Shown here piece after piece: positions 17,223-28,701 of a DNA stretch of 64,000 nt. Position numbers and translations under genes: made by a program. The notes beneath the pieces are model-generated. The model was given only the letters and a program-made list of their open reading frames with translations. It was not told the origin of the DNA and made no database searches. Positions within the stretch are counted from its first letter, which is position 1. Each line of letters starts with the position of its first letter. Origin of the DNA: Acidimicrobiales bacterium (GTDB lineage: Bacteria; Actinomycetota; Acidimicrobiia; Acidimicrobiales; Acidimicrobilacustridaceae); assembly GCA_025455885.1 (NCBI GenBank), contig JALOLR010000005.1:124001-188000 (forward strand), given 5' to 3'.

Positions 17223-17251
17223 AGAGCCCCGGGCCACGGGCCCGGGGCTCT
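17223..17251. terminator. Hairpin terminator, 13-bp stem
   Basis: AGAGCCCCGGGCC at 17223-17235 pairs perfectly with 17239-17251 around a 3-nt loop, and CTCTT follows on the plus strand. It sits between the convergent ends of the membrane-protein gene and gltD and may serve both. Confidence 0.7.
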
Positions 17252-17306
17252 TCGCGTGGCGGCGGGCACGACCGACGGTGCCCCGCCGACCGCACACCGA
17301 CCGGGG

Positions 17307-18770
<1,464 letters not shown>

Positions 18771-18778
18771 CGTCGTCC

Positions 18779-21700
18779 TCAGATCCGGGCGGCGGCCATG
18801 ACCGCCTCCACGGGGTCGGCGCCGGTGGCCAGCGCGTCGCGCTCGGCGAGCAGCACCCGGCGGTAGTCCTTCGGCATGACCTTCACGAACCGCTCCGCGG
18901 AGTGGGTCCACTCGTGGAGGAGCCGTCGTGCGACGGCCGAGTCGGTCTCGGCGAGGTGGCGCTCGACGCGGTGGTGCAGCCACACCAGGTCGTCGTCGTC
19001 GAGCGGGTCGAGGTCGACCATCTCGGGGTTCACCCGGGACGGGAACGTCCCGTCGACGTCGAGGACGAAGGCGGTTCCGCCGCTCATGCCCGCCCCGAAG
19101 TTGCGACCGGTCGGCCCCAGCACCACGATGCGGCCGCCGGTCATGTATTCACAGCCGTGGTCGCCGACACCTTCGACGACGGCGATCGCGCCGCTGTTGC
19201 GGACCCCGAAGCGCTCGCCGACGACGCCGCGGAGGAACACCTCGCCGGCGGTGGCGCCGTAGAGGATGACGTTGCCGGCGATGATGTTCTCCTCGGCCAC
19301 GAAGGTCGAACCCGCGGGGGGTCGCACGACGAGCCGACCACCGGAGAGGCCCTTGCCGACGTAGTCGTTGGCGTCGCCGGAGAGGCGCAGGGTGATCCCC
19401 CGCGGCAGGAACGCCCCGAGGCTCTGGCCGGCCGAGCCGGTGAGGTTCACGACGATCGTGTCGTCGGGCAGCCCGTCCGCGCCGTGGCGGCGGGTCAGCT
19501 CGGCGCCGAGCATGGTCCCCACGGTGCGGTTCACGTTGCGCACGGGAAGGTCGATGCTGACCGGCTCACCCGCCGTGAGGGCCGGGCCCGCCCGGGCGAT
19601 GAGCTCGTTGTCGAGCGCCCGGTCGAGGCCGTGGTCCTGGCCCACGACCTGGTGGCGATGGGCCCCTTCGGGGAGGTCGGGGACGTGGAGCACCGGCGAG
19701 AGGTCGAGCCCGGAAGCCTTCCAGTGGTCGACGGCGGCGGTCGCGTCGATCATCTCGACCCGTCCGATGGCCTCGTCGAGGGTGCGGAAGCCGAGCTCGG
19801 CGAGCAGCTCGCGCACCTCCTCGGCGATGTACTCGAAGAAGGTCACCACGAACTCGGGCTTCCCGGTGAAGCGCTTGCGCAGCTCGGGGTTCTGCGTCGC
19901 GACCCCGACCGGGCACGTGTCGAGGTGGCAGACCCGCATCATCACGCAGCCCGACACGACCAGCGGGGCGGTGGCGAAACCGAACTCCTCGGCGCCGAGC
20001 AGGGCCCCGATGACCACGTCGCGGCCGGTCTTGAGCTGCCCGTCGACCTGCACCACGATGCGGTCGCGCAGGTCGTTGAGCAGCAGGGTCTGCTGCGTCT
20101 CGGCGAGCCCGAGCTCCCAGGGGCCGCCGGCGTGCTTGAGCGACGTCAACGGGGAGGCACCGGTCCCGCCGTCGTTCCCCGAGATCAACACCACGTCGGC
20201 GTGGGCCTTCGAGACACCGGCGGCGACGGTGCCCACACCGATCTCGGCCACCAGCTTGACGTGGATGCGAGCCTGGTCGTTGGCGTTCTTCAGGTCGTGG
20301 ATGAGCTGGGCGAGGTCCTCGATCGAGTAGATGTCGTGGTGGGGCGGCGGGGAGATGAGCCCCACCCCGGGCGTCGAGTGCCGGGTCTTGGCGATCCAGG
20401 GGTACACCTTGCTGCCGGGCAGCTGGCCGCCCTCCCCCGGCTTCGCGCCCTGGGCCATCTTGATCTGGATGTCGTCGGCGTTCACGAGGTAGTCGCTCGT
20501 CACCCCGAAGCGGCCCGACGCCACCTGCTTGATGGCCGAGCGCTTCGAGTCGCCGTCGGGCATGGTGACGAACCGCTCGGGGTCCTCGCCGCCCTCGCCG
20601 GTGTTGGACTTGCCGCCGAGACGGTTCATGGCGACGGCGAGGGTCTCGTGGGCCTCCGCGGAGATCGAGCCGTAGGACATGGCGCCGGTGGAGAACCGCT
20701 TCACGATCTCCGAGACGGGTTCCACCTCCTCGATCGGGACGGGAGGACGCTCACCGGTGCGGAGGCGGAACATGCCGCGCAAGGTGGCGAGCTGGGCCGA
20801 CTGCTCGTCGACCCGGCGCGTGTACTCCTTGAAGATCTCGTAACGGCGCGAGCGGGTGGCGTGCTGGAGCTTGTAGACGGTCTCGGGGTTGAAGAGGTGG
20901 AACTCCCCCTCCCGACGCCACTGGTACTCGCCGCCGACCGCGAGGCTGCGATGGGCCCGCTCGGTCGGGTTGGCGGGGTAGGCCATCGCGTGGCGGCGGC
21001 GGACCTCCTCGGCCACCTCGTCGATCCCGATCCCGCCGAGCCGGCTCACGGTGCCGCTGAAGTACTCCTCGACCAGGTCCTCGCCGAGGCCGACGGCCTC
21101 GAAGATCTGCGCTCCGGTGTAGGAGGCGACGGTGGAGATGCCCATCTTGGACATGACCTTCAGCACGCCCTTGCTGGCCGCCTTGATGTAGTTGGCGACC
21201 GCCTTGTTGGGGTCGTGCATGTCGGTCAGGCCCTCGGCGATGCGGTCCTCGATCGTCTCGAAGGCGAGGTAGGGGTTCACCGCGGCCGCGCCGTACCCGA
21301 TCAGGAGGCACATGTGGTGCACCTCCCGGGCCTCCCCCGTCTCGACGACGAGCCCCACCTTGGTCCGGGTCTTCTCGCGGATCAGGTGGTGGTGCACGGC
21401 GGAGGTGTAGAGCAGGGACGGGATGGGGGCGAGCTCCTCGTCGGCACCGCGGTCGGAGAGCACGAGCATCGTGGCCCCGGCGGCGATGGCCTCGCTGGCC
21501 TGGCGCCGAACGTCCTCGATCGCCCGGCGGAGCCCCTCGCCGCCCTCCGCCACGGGATACAGGCAGCGCAGGACGGTCGTCGAGAAGCCGGGGATCACCT
21601 CGGCGATGTGGACGATCTTGGCGAGCTCGTCGTTGTCGATGACCGGTCGGGGGATGTGCAGCTGTCGACACGACCCGGGTTGGGGGTTCAACAGGTTCTG

Positions 21701-23335
21701 CTCCGGGCCGAGGTTGCGACCCAGGGCGGTGACGAGCTCTTCGCGGATCGCGTCGAGCGGCGGGTTCGTGACCTGGGCGAAGAGCTGGTTGAAGTAGTCG
21801 AACAGCAGGCGGGGCCGGTCGGAGAGCACGGCGAGGGGCGTGTCGGTGCCCATCGACCCGATGGGCTCGGCCCCGGTGCGGGCCATGGGGTCGAGGAGGA
21901 TCCGCAGCTCCTCGGACGTGTAGCCGAACACCTGCTGGCGGTTGACGACCGTCCCGTGCAGGCGCAGCTCGTGGCTTCGCGCCGGGAGTCCCTCCAGCGC
22001 GATCAGGTTCTGGGCCAGCCACTGGCCGTAGGGGTGGCGGTCGGCGAGGTGTCCCTTGATCTCCTCGTCGCCGATGATGCGACCGGCGGTGGTGTCGACC
22101 AGGAACATGCGCCCCGGCTGCAGCCGTCCCTTCTGGACGACCCGGGCGGGATCGACGTCGACGACGCCGACCTCGGACGCCATGACGACGATGTCGTCGG
22201 CGGTGACCCAGTAGCGCGACGGGCGCAGCCCGTTGCGGTCGAGCACCGCGCCGATCACCGCACCGTCGGTGAACGCGATCGACGCCGGGCCGTCCCAGGG
22301 CTCCATCAGCGAGGAGTGGTAGCGGTAGAAGTCACGCTTCGCGACGGGCATCGAGGGCTGGTGCTCCCAGGCCTCGGGGATCATCATCAACACGGCGTGG
22401 GGCAGCTCGTAGCCCCCCATGTGCAGGAGCTCCAGCACCTCGTCGAAGGTGGCCGAGTCGCTCGCCTCGGGGGTGCAGATGGGGAAGATCCGCTCGAGGT
22501 CGCCGGGCAGCAGGTCGGAGTGCAGGAGGGCCTCGCGGGCCTGCATCCAGTTCCGGTTGCCCTGGACGGTGTTGATCTCGCCGTTGTGGGCGACGTAGCG
22601 GAACGGATGGGCGAGCGGCCACGACGGGAACGTGTTCGTCGAGAACCGGGAGTGCACGAGGGCCAGGGCGGACTCGACCCGCTCGTCGACCAGGTCCGGG
22701 AAGAACTCGGGGAGCTGGTTGGTGGTGAGCATGCCCTTGTAGACGAAGGTGCGACACGACAGCGACGGGAAGTACGCCCCTCCCTCGCCGTTCAGCGGCC
22801 CCAGCTCGTGCTCGATGCGCTTGCGCACGATGTAGGCCCGTCGCTCGAGCGACATGTCGGCGAGCCCGTCGCCGGCCAGGAAGGGCTGACGGAACGAGGG
22901 CTCGACCGAGCGGGCCTGTGAACCGATCATCGAGTCGTCGTGGGGGACGTCGCGCCAGCCGAGGACCCGGAGGCCCTCGCTGGTGGCGATCTTCTCGACG
23001 GCGTCGACGACCTCGGCCGCCGCGTCCGGGTCCTTCGGGAGGAACCCCAGGCCGGTGGCGTACTGGCCCTCGGCGGGGAGCGGGAACTCCACGACGTCAC
23101 GCAGGAACCGGTCCGGGATCTGGATGAGGATGCCGGCGCCGTCGCCGGTGTTCGTCTCGGCCCCGGCCGCGCCCCGGTGCTCGAGGTTGCACAGGGCCCC
23201 GACGCCCTGGACCACGATGTCGTGGCTCCTGAGGCCCTTCATGTGGACGACGAAGCTCACCCCGCAGGCATCGTGCTCGAAGCGCGGGTCGTAGAGCCCT
23301 TGGCGGGGTGGGGACAGGGGGGAATGCGAGGCCAT
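18779..23335 (-). CDS. gltB: Glutamate synthase (NADPH) large subunit, 1518 aa
   Basis: Alpha subunit of glutamate synthase with all expected regions. A 23-residue propeptide precedes the N-terminal amidotransferase nucleophile C24 ([11 protein letters not shown]). A central domain follows, then the FMN domain with [10 protein letters not shown] and the [10 protein letters not shown] loop, the [3Fe-4S] cysteines in [15 protein letters not shown] near residue 1130, and a C-terminal beta-helix. The ATG at 23335 is chosen for AGGAAG just upstream and for the propeptide length; an upstream in-frame start would add 15 residues. It is central to nitrogen assimilation. gltD follows on the same strand. 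Confidence 0.96.
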   Translation of the reverse strand: MASHSPLSPPRQGLYDPRFEHDACGVSFVVHMKGLRSHDIVVQGVGALCNLEHRGAAGAETNTGDGAGILIQIPDRFLRDVVEFPLPAEGQYATGLGFLPKDPDAAAEVVDAVEKIATSEGLRVLGWRDVPHDDSMIGSQARSVEPSFRQPFLAGDGLADMSLERRAYIVRKRIEHELGPLNGEGGAYFPSLSCRTFVYKGMLTTNQLPEFFPDLVDERVESALALVHSRFSTNTFPSWPLAHPFRYVAHNGEINTVQGNRNWMQAREALLHSDLLPGDLERIFPICTPEASDSATFDEVLELLHMGGYELPHAVLMMIPEAWEHQPSMPVAKRDFYRYHSSLMEPWDGPASIAFTDGAVIGAVLDRNGLRPSRYWVTADDIVVMASEVGVVDVDPARVVQKGRLQPGRMFLVDTTAGRIIGDEEIKGHLADRHPYGQWLAQNLIALEGLPARSHELRLHGTVVNRQQVFGYTSEELRILLDPMARTGAEPIGSMGTDTPLAVLSDRPRLLFDYFNQLFAQVTNPPLDAIREELVTALGRNLGPEQNLLNPQPGSCRQLHIPRPVIDNDELAKIVHIAEVIPGFSTTVLRCLYPVAEGGEGLRRAIEDVRRQASEAIAAGATMLVLSDRGADEELAPIPSLLYTSAVHHHLIREKTRTKVGLVVETGEAREVHHMCLLIGYGAAAVNPYLAFETIEDRIAEGLTDMHDPNKAVANYIKAASKGVLKVMSKMGISTVASYTGAQIFEAVGLGEDLVEEYFSGTVSRLGGIGIDEVAEEVRRRHAMAYPANPTERAHRSLAVGGEYQWRREGEFHLFNPETVYKLQHATRSRRYEIFKEYTRRVDEQSAQLATLRGMFRLRTGERPPVPIEEVEPVSEIVKRFSTGAMSYGSISAEAHETLAVAMNRLGGKSNTGEGGEDPERFVTMPDGDSKRSAIKQVASGRFGVTSDYLVNADDIQIKMAQGAKPGEGGQLPGSKVYPWIAKTRHSTPGVGLISPPPHHDIYSIEDLAQLIHDLKNANDQARIHVKLVAEIGVGTVAAGVSKAHADVVLISGNDGGTGASPLTSLKHAGGPWELGLAETQQTLLLNDLRDRIVVQVDGQLKTGRDVVIGALLGAEEFGFATAPLVVSGCVMMRVCHLDTCPVGVATQNPELRKRFTGKPEFVVTFFEYIAEEVRELLAELGFRTLDEAIGRVEMIDATAAVDHWKASGLDLSPVLHVPDLPEGAHRHQVVGQDHGLDRALDNELIARAGPALTAGEPVSIDLPVRNVNRTVGTMLGAELTRRHGADGLPDDTIVVNLTGSAGQSLGAFLPRGITLRLSGDANDYVGKGLSGGRLVVRPPAGSTFVAEENIIAGNVILYGATAGEVFLRGVVGERFGVRNSGAIAVVEGVGDHGCEYMTGGRIVVLGPTGRNFGAGMSGGTAFVLDVDGTFPSRVNPEMVDLDPLDDDDLVWLHHRVERHLAETDSAVARRLLHEWTHSAERFVKVMPKDYRRVLLAERDALATGADPVEAVMAAARI

Positions 23336-23424
23336 ACGTCTTCCTGGGAGCGTGGGGTGGCCCGGGCGGGCGCTGGACACGACACGCGTGGCGGGGACGA
23401 CGTTGGCCCCTCAGCGGAGGTTGC

Positions 23425-23430
23425 ACCGTA
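23425..23430 (-). promoter_or_regulatory. Possible -10 of gltBD (TACGGT)
   Basis: TACGGT read on the minus strand, about 90 nt before the gltB ATG, gives a leader of roughly 80 nt. No -35 box is obvious. Confidence 0.3.
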
Positions 23431-23502
23431 GCCGTCCGCGACGGGTACGGGCCACTCCGGGAGCGAGGGTTCGTGGCTCACGTCGGGACGGATCGAGGGC
23501 GT

Positions 23503-23508
23503 TAGGGT
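23503..23508 (+). promoter_or_regulatory. Leaderless -10 element (TAGGGT)
   Basis: TAGGGT followed by 6 nt and the GTG at 23515; it supports that start codon for the M18 aminopeptidase. Confidence 0.6.
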
Positions 23509-23514
23509 GCCCGG

Positions 23515-24882
23515 GTGGCTGCACCCGACCGGTCCGACCGCACCACCCCCCCGGCCGGCGACGGCGCGGCGTCGTTCACGACCCAGGCCGCCGACTTGTG
23601 CGCCTTCCTCGACGCCGCCCCGTCGCCGTACCACGCCGTGCAGGAGTGCGCCCGCCGGCTCGACGGGGCCGGCTTCCAGCAGGTGCTCGAGGCCGACGAG
23701 TGGCCGGTCGGTCCGGGGCGGCGCTACGTGGCCCGGGGCGGCGCCCTCGTCGCATGGGTGGTGGGTGACGACCGCCACCCTGCGCAGGGGTTCCACCTGG
23801 TCGGCGCCCACACGGACTCACCGAACCTGCGCGTCAAGCCGCACGCCGACACGGGGGGCCACGGTTGGCGACAGGTCGGCGTGGAGGTCTACGGCGGTGC
23901 GCTGCTGAACTCCTGGCTGGACCGAGACCTCGGGCTGTCCGGACGCGTGACGGTCCGGGGTCGCCACGGTCCCGAGGTCCGCCTCGTCCGCGATGACCGG
24001 CCGCTCCTGCGCGTCGCCCAGCTCGCCATCCACCTCGACCGGGGCGTGAACGACAAGGGCCTGGTGCTCGACCCACAGCGCCACATGGTGCCGCTGTGGG
24101 GCACGGGCCCGGTGGGCGTCGGCGACCTGGTCGCCCTGTTGGCCGAGCGGGCGGACGTGGCCCCTGCCGACGTCCTGGCCCACGACGTGATGCTCCACGA
24201 CCTCACCCCGGCGACCGTGCTCGGTGTCGACCGCTCACTGCTCGCCGGCGCCCGCATCGACAACCTACTGTCCTGCCATGCCGCGGTGGACGCCATGCTC
24301 CGGACCGTGGCCACGCGGGAGGAGGGCCCTCGACCGGTGCCGGTGATCTGCCTGTTCGACCACGAGGAGGTGGGCAGCGCCACCACCACCGGCGCCGCCG
24401 GCCCGATGCTCGCCACCACGCTCGAGCGGATCGCCTCGGCGGCGGGGCTCGGGCGCGACGAGTGGTTCCGGGCACTCGCCGCGTCGATCTGCGTCTCCGC
24501 CGACGGAGCGCACGCCACGCACCCCAACTACGCCGAACGCCACGAGCCCGAGCACCACGTCGCCCCGAACGCCGGTCCGGTGCTGAAAGCCAACGCCAAC
24601 GCCCGCTACGCGACGGATGCGATCGGGGCGGCGAGGGTGCGGGCGGCGGCCGAGTCCGTCGGCGTGCCCCTCCAGGACTTCGTGTCCCGCACCGACATGC
24701 CGTGCGGCTCGACGATCGGGCCGGTCACCGCCACCCGTCTGGGGATCGACACGGTCGACGTCGGCGTCGCCCAGCTCTCCATGCACTCCGCTCGTGAGCT
24801 GTGCGGTGTCGACGACCCGGAGTGGTTCGCCCGGTTGCTGTCGGCCGTCCTCCACGACGGCCCCGTCGCGCCCACCACCTGA
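23515..24882 (+). CDS. apeB: M18 family metalloaminopeptidase, 455 aa
   Basis: Cytosolic zinc aminopeptidase of family M18, which releases N-terminal, often acidic, residues. The metal-binding motifs are in family order: AHTDSPNLR with H99, ARIDNLLSC near residue 250, FDHEEVGS near 280, the SADGAHATHPNY stretch near 330, and the terminal MHSARE with the last histidine ligand near 424. The length is typical. GTG start is supported by the leaderless -10 element. It converges on the acyl-CoA ligase gene with 16 bp between stops. Confidence 0.92.
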   Translation: MAAPDRSDRTTPPAGDGAASFTTQAADLCAFLDAAPSPYHAVQECARRLDGAGFQQVLEADEWPVGPGRRYVARGGALVAWVVGDDRHPAQGFHLVGAHTDSPNLRVKPHADTGGHGWRQVGVEVYGGALLNSWLDRDLGLSGRVTVRGRHGPEVRLVRDDRPLLRVAQLAIHLDRGVNDKGLVLDPQRHMVPLWGTGPVGVGDLVALLAERADVAPADVLAHDVMLHDLTPATVLGVDRSLLAGARIDNLLSCHAAVDAMLRTVATREEGPRPVPVICLFDHEEVGSATTTGAAGPMLATTLERIASAAGLGRDEWFRALAASICVSADGAHATHPNYAERHEPEHHVAPNAGPVLKANANARYATDAIGAARVRAAAESVGVPLQDFVSRTDMPCGSTIGPVTATRLGIDTVDVGVAQLSMHSARELCGVDDPEWFARLLSAVLHDGPVAPTT

Positions 24883-24898
24883 ACGTCCGGACCTCTGC

Positions 24899-26410
24899 TC
24901 AGATGCGGCGCCCACCTTCGGGCCAGTAGCGGTCCCGCAGCACGCGGGTGTGCAGCTTGCCCGTCGTGAAACGGGGCAGGGCCTCCTCGAAGTCGACGGA
25001 GCGGGGCACCTTGTAGCCGGCCAGGCGTTCACGGGCGAAGGCCAGGATCTCCTCGGCCAGCTCCTCGGAGGGACGACGGTCGCCGAGCAGCTCCACCGCC
25101 GCCTTGACCTGCTCCCCCCACTCCTCGTCGGGGACGCCGAACACGGCCACGTCAGCCACCGCGGGGTGGTCGGCGAGCACCTGGGCCACCTCAGTGGGGT
25201 AGACGTTCATCCCCCCGGTGATGATCATGTCGGCAGCCCGGTCCGAGAGGTGCACGAACCCGTCGTCGTCGACCCGTCCGATGTCGCCGAGCGTGTACAC
25301 CCCGGGGGAGGCGAACGCCGCCGCGGTCTTCTCCGGGGCGTTGTGGTACTCGAAGACGCGGTCCGAGAGGACGTTGCGACACCAGAGCAGGCCCTCGTCA
25401 CCGGTGGGGAGCGGTGCGCCCGCGGTGTCCCCGGCGTAGACCTCGTAGGTGGACACCGGCCGCCCGACGGTGCCGGGGTGGTCGAGCCACTCCTGCGTGG
25501 TGGCCACGGTGACGTAGCCCCCCTCGCTCCCCCCCCAGTACTCGACGAGGATCGGGCCCCACCAGTCGATCATGCGGTGCTTGACACCGGGCGCGACGGG
25601 CGCCGCCCCGTGCAGCACCGTGCGCAGCGAGGAGCCGTCGAACCGGGCGCGCTCCTCGTCGGGCAGCCGCAGCAGGCGGACGAACATCGTCGGGACGAGG
25701 TGCGTCGTCGTCACGTGGTGCCGGTCGACCAGCTCGAGGAAGGTGCGCTCGTCCCAGCGGGGCATGAGCACGAGCGGCGCACCGTTGTGGAGGTCGAACA
25801 GCGCGAAGCCCAACGGTGCGGCGTGGTGCAGCGGGCCGGTGACCAGATGGGGGCCTGCGCCGGTCAGCCCGAGGGGACGACCCGAGGCGGCCAGTGCCCG
25901 CAGCTGGGCCCCCAGGTCCGAGGCGACCCACCGACGCACGCCCTTCGGACGCCCGGTGGTGCCGCTCGTGTAGAACATCGTCCCGCCGGCCGGCCCGCTG
26001 AGCGGGTACGGCGTGGTCGTGGTCGCGGCGAGCCGGTCGTCCAGGTCGTCGCCGGCGACCACCACGTTCCTGTTCCCGGCGGCCCGACGGGCGAGCTCCT
26101 CGTGCTCGGGATCGGCGAGCACCACGGTCGCCCCCGAGTCGTCGAGCACGTAGCGGACCTCGTCGAGGGTGAGGTGGCGGTTGACCGGCGTGAGCCACGC
26201 GCCCGAGAGGGTGGCCGCCAGGACCGCCTCGACCACCTCGACCCGGTTGCCCCAGAGGGCGGCGACATGTCCGCCCGTCCCGACGCCGAGGAACTCGAGG
26301 AGCCGTCCCAGCCGGGTGGCCCGGTCGAGGAGCTCACCGCGGGTGCGACGTCGCGTCCCGTCGTCGAGCGCCGCCGCGTCGGGATCTCGGGCGACGAGGT
26401 CGGTGAACAC
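24899..26410 (-). CDS. Acyl-CoA synthetase (AMP-forming), FadD-like, 503 aa
   Basis: ANL-superfamily adenylating enzyme that activates a carboxylic acid with ATP and CoA. The phosphate-binding loop is FYTSGTTGRPKG at 146-157. An A5-like EYWGGSEGG motif lies near residue 290, and GDIGRVDDDGF plus LSDRAADMIITGG near 380-400 form the hinge. The C-terminal catalytic lysine lies in TTGKLHTRVLR near 489. GTG start. The gene stands alone on its strand, divergent from the lipoprotein gene. The substrate cannot be told from sequence; FadD relatives use fatty or aromatic acids. Confidence 0.88.
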   Translation of the reverse strand: MFTDLVARDPDAAALDDGTRRRTRGELLDRATRLGRLLEFLGVGTGGHVAALWGNRVEVVEAVLAATLSGAWLTPVNRHLTLDEVRYVLDDSGATVVLADPEHEELARRAAGNRNVVVAGDDLDDRLAATTTTPYPLSGPAGGTMFYTSGTTGRPKGVRRWVASDLGAQLRALAASGRPLGLTGAGPHLVTGPLHHAAPLGFALFDLHNGAPLVLMPRWDERTFLELVDRHHVTTTHLVPTMFVRLLRLPDEERARFDGSSLRTVLHGAAPVAPGVKHRMIDWWGPILVEYWGGSEGGYVTVATTQEWLDHPGTVGRPVSTYEVYAGDTAGAPLPTGDEGLLWCRNVLSDRVFEYHNAPEKTAAAFASPGVYTLGDIGRVDDDGFVHLSDRAADMIITGGMNVYPTEVAQVLADHPAVADVAVFGVPDEEWGEQVKAAVELLGDRRPSEELAEEILAFARERLAGYKVPRSVDFEEALPRFTTGKLHTRVLRDRYWPEGGRRI

Positions 26411-26481
26411 CGGCCGATGCTCGCACGCCGGGAGCAGCCGGGTGCACGGGCGACGGTTGTGACCCCTCGGGGAGGTCGCCG

Positions 26482-26487
26482 TACCCT
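26482..26487 (+). promoter_or_regulatory. Leaderless -10 element (TACCCT)
   Basis: TACCCT, then exactly 6 nt, then the GTG at 26494. It sets the lipoprotein start and places transcription start at the codon itself. Confidence 0.65.
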
Positions 26488-26493
26488 TCGTGC

Positions 26494-26973
26494 GTGCGTC
26501 GCCGCGGACCCATGACCCTGCTCGTCGCCGCCGCGGCCGTCGCGTTCCTCGCAGGGTGCAGCGGTGACCCCGGCGCCGAGCCGCCGGCCGTCACCTCGCC
26601 GGTGACCCTGCCCACCGAGCTCGACCCGACGGCGCCCACCAGCGCACCCGGTTCGACGCCGACGCCCTCCGCCCCCGCCCCCTCCGCGGCACCTGCGGAG
26701 GGTCTGCGCATCGAGAGCTTCGCGGTGCGGGCTCCCCTCACCTGCGACGGGACGGAGTTCACCGCCCGCGCCGAGTGGACGGCGTCCGGGGCGGTCGGCG
26801 CCACGATCGTCGTCGACGGGGCGACGCTCGACGCCCCGGTGCCCGTCGCCGGCCCGGTGGACCTCACCCTCCCGTGCGACGGGTCGGCCCACCCGGTGCT
26901 GCTGGTCCTGGCCGCGGCCGACGGTTCGACCGTCGTGGGTTCCCAGGCCGTCCTGGCCAGCCCGGCCCGCTGA
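26494..26973 (+). CDS. Secreted lipoprotein with Pro/Thr-rich linker, 159 aa
   Basis: An N-terminal lipoprotein signal: MRRRGP, a hydrophobic core, then the lipobox LAGC with lipid-modified C22. Residues 25-70 form a Pro/Ser/Thr-rich spacer. The remaining 90 residues look like a small beta-sandwich with two cysteines (near 84 and 129) in TCDG and PCDG contexts. The domain is not recognised. The GTG start follows a TACCCT leaderless promoter. Its TGA shares one base with the ATG of the next gene, so the two are co-translated. Confidence 0.75.
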   Translation: MRRRGPMTLLVAAAAVAFLAGCSGDPGAEPPAVTSPVTLPTELDPTAPTSAPGSTPTPSAPAPSAAPAEGLRIESFAVRAPLTCDGTEFTARAEWTASGAVGATIVVDGATLDAPVPVAGPVDLTLPCDGSAHPVLLVLAAADGSTVVGSQAVLASPAR

Positions 26974-27566
26974 TGGCGGAGATGACGCTCACCGAGGCGC
27001 TCACGGTCCTCGGGGTCGCACCGGGGACCCCCATGGCGGAGGTGCGCACGGCGTACCGGGCCCTGGTGCGGTCCAACCACCCCGATGTCGTGGACCGACC
27101 CCTCGCCACCGAGCGCACCGCCCGGGTGACGACGGCGTTCGCCACGGTCCGCTCGGCGGTCCTGGCCGGTGGCGCCGGGGTCGTCCCCGAGGTGACGCCG
27201 ACCGCCACCGACCTCCCCGAGCCGCCGGCCCGCCCGGCGCCACGGTGGTCGTCGGACCAGGTCGCCGCGGACGCCGTGGACGGGGACACGATCGCCATCG
27301 AGGCGCCCGCCGCCGAAGCCTTCGCGCTGCTGCTCGACGCCGCCGCGACGGTGGGCAGCGTCGGCTACGTCGACCGCCACCTCGGGATCCTCGAGGTGCT
27401 CGTCCGCTTCGAGGGCGGCCCGACGTGCTCGGTGCTGATCACGCTGCAGGGCCGAGCCTTCGGCACCGACGCCTTCTGCACCATCGACTCCATCGAGGCG
27501 ACGCCCGCTCCCCCGATCAGACCGGTCGTCGAGGCGCTCGTGGGAGCGTTGACCGCGCCCGGCTGA
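26973..27566 (+). CDS. J-domain protein with unrecognised C-terminal domain, 197 aa
   Basis: The N-terminal 60 residues form a DnaJ-type J-domain: LTVLGVAPGTPMAEVRTAYRALV and the diagnostic HPD at 36-38, which stimulates Hsp70 ATPase. There is no Gly/Phe region or zinc finger, so this is a type III (DnaJC-like) cochaperone. A Pro-rich linker leads to a C-terminal domain of about 110 residues (from about residue 88) of unknown family. The ATG overlaps the lipoprotein stop (TGATG). The domain pairing suggests client-specific chaperone delivery, which is inference. Confidence 0.75.
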   Translation: MAEMTLTEALTVLGVAPGTPMAEVRTAYRALVRSNHPDVVDRPLATERTARVTTAFATVRSAVLAGGAGVVPEVTPTATDLPEPPARPAPRWSSDQVAADAVDGDTIAIEAPAAEAFALLLDAAATVGSVGYVDRHLGILEVLVRFEGGPTCSVLITLQGRAFGTDAFCTIDSIEATPAPPIRPVVEALVGALTAPG

Positions 27567-27634
27567 CCATCCACCTCCGAGCGAGCCGACCGCGTCAGCA
27601 TTGGTGAGGCGTCGAACATCGGGGAGGTGTCCGG

Positions 27635-28234
27635 ATGACCATGGTCAGTCGAGCCTGGATGTTGGACCCGGTCGAGTTCCACCTCGACCTGGAGGCCCGG
27701 CGCCGACGCGGCGACGGCACCCTGGCCTGGCGGGACGAGGCCGTGCTCGTCTGGGAGCAACCCGATCCCGTCGTGCGCTCCTACCTCGAGCTGCTCCCCC
27801 TGTCGGATCCCGAGGACTGGCTGCTGGCCCCCGAGCCCGGTCACCTCGTCGAGTGGTACCGGGTGTTGATGGCGCCGTACCTCATCCCCACCCGGGCGTT
27901 CCGCTCGCCCGACCTGATGCGCCGGCGCTTCCCCGATCTGGGCTGGCCGCCGAGCGAGGCCCGCCGCCTGGCGCGGGGCCGTGAGCTGCTCGACCTCGCC
28001 GCGTCGTTCGCGCCCGACGCCGTGGTCGCCGAGCTCTCGCCGCTCATGCGCCTGGGCAACAAGGGGTGGCTCCACGACGACGACATCGCCGCCGGGCTCG
28101 AGCGGATGCGCCGGCTCGAGCGTGGGGCGTTCCGCCACCACCAGGACCTGGTGCCGGTGGTCGAGAACGCCTTCGAGGTGCTCGAGGCTGCGGCCACGAA
28201 GCCCGATCACATCTTCTTGAGCATCACCGACTGA
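27635..28234 (+). CDS. Hypothetical protein, 199 aa
   Basis: I do not recognise a family. The protein is soluble and rich in Arg, Glu and Leu, probably mostly helical. It has a Trp-rich central stretch (EDWLLAPEPGHLVEWYRVL near residue 50-70) and helical arginine-rich segments near 95-120 and 150-165. GGGGAGG lies about 6 nt before the ATG at 27635; a second in-frame ATG at 27641 is possible. It converges with the DUF2085-like gene, 4 bp between stops. It may be co-transcribed with the J-domain gene 68 bp upstream. Confidence 0.6.
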   Translation: MTMVSRAWMLDPVEFHLDLEARRRRGDGTLAWRDEAVLVWEQPDPVVRSYLELLPLSDPEDWLLAPEPGHLVEWYRVLMAPYLIPTRAFRSPDLMRRRFPDLGWPPSEARRLARGRELLDLAASFAPDAVVAELSPLMRLGNKGWLHDDDIAAGLERMRRLERGAFRHHQDLVPVVENAFEVLEAAATKPDHIFLSITD

Positions 28235-28238
28235 GCAC

Positions 28239-28700
28239 TCAGGGGTGCCCGCTGCGGCGCCGACCGGTGAGGGCGGCCAGGAGGGCGATCGCCGCGTAGC
28301 ACACCACCACGCCCCAGAACCACGGATCCGCAGGGTTCTCGAGGTAACGGGCGAACCCGACCCCGAGGCCCACGCCGAGCGGCACCGTGACCGCCACGAG
28401 ACGACGGGGCGACGGTGCCCACCATCCCAGGTGCTCCGCCACGAAGTCGACCAGCGCCGGGAGCGGCAGCACGACGAGCGCGACGATCCCGAACGCCTCG
28501 GGGAAGCGGGCGCCCAGCAGGGCGAGGGCCAGGACCGCGAAGGCGAGCGGGTAGAGCACCGTGCACCGCCGACACACGTGGGCGCGCCCGACGCGCACGC
28601 AGCGGTCGTAGTCCTCGGGCCAGTGGTGCGACAGCCAGAGCGGGGTGGTGCGCCCCTCGTCGCGGTTCACCGTGGGTCTCGGCGCATCGCGCCCCGCCAC
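28239..28700 (-). CDS. DUF2085-like membrane protein with CxxC pair, 153 aa
   Basis: The N-terminal soluble stretch carries C34 and the pair C43/C46 (VCRRCTVLYP), a pattern seen in the DUF2085 family of small membrane proteins, where cysteines precede a membrane helix. Four hydrophobic helices follow (about residues 50-68, 72-90, 104-120 and 127-145). The GTG start lies 1 nt after the stop of the LCP gene, so translation is coupled. Function unknown. Confidence 0.65.
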   Translation of the reverse strand: MAGRDAPRPTVNRDEGRTTPLWLSHHWPEDYDRCVRVGRAHVCRRCTVLYPLAFAVLALALLGARFPEAFGIVALVVLPLPALVDFVAEHLGWWAPSPRRLVAVTVPLGVGLGVGFARYLENPADPWFWGVVVCYAAIALLAALTGRRRSGHP

Positions 28701-28701
28701 C

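Noticed and set aside
18902-22921. A 1339-aa open frame on the plus strand
   Set aside because: Antisense to gltB, whose nucleophile, FMN loop and cluster cysteines are all intact. The shadow is repetitive in Val, Glu, Gly and His.
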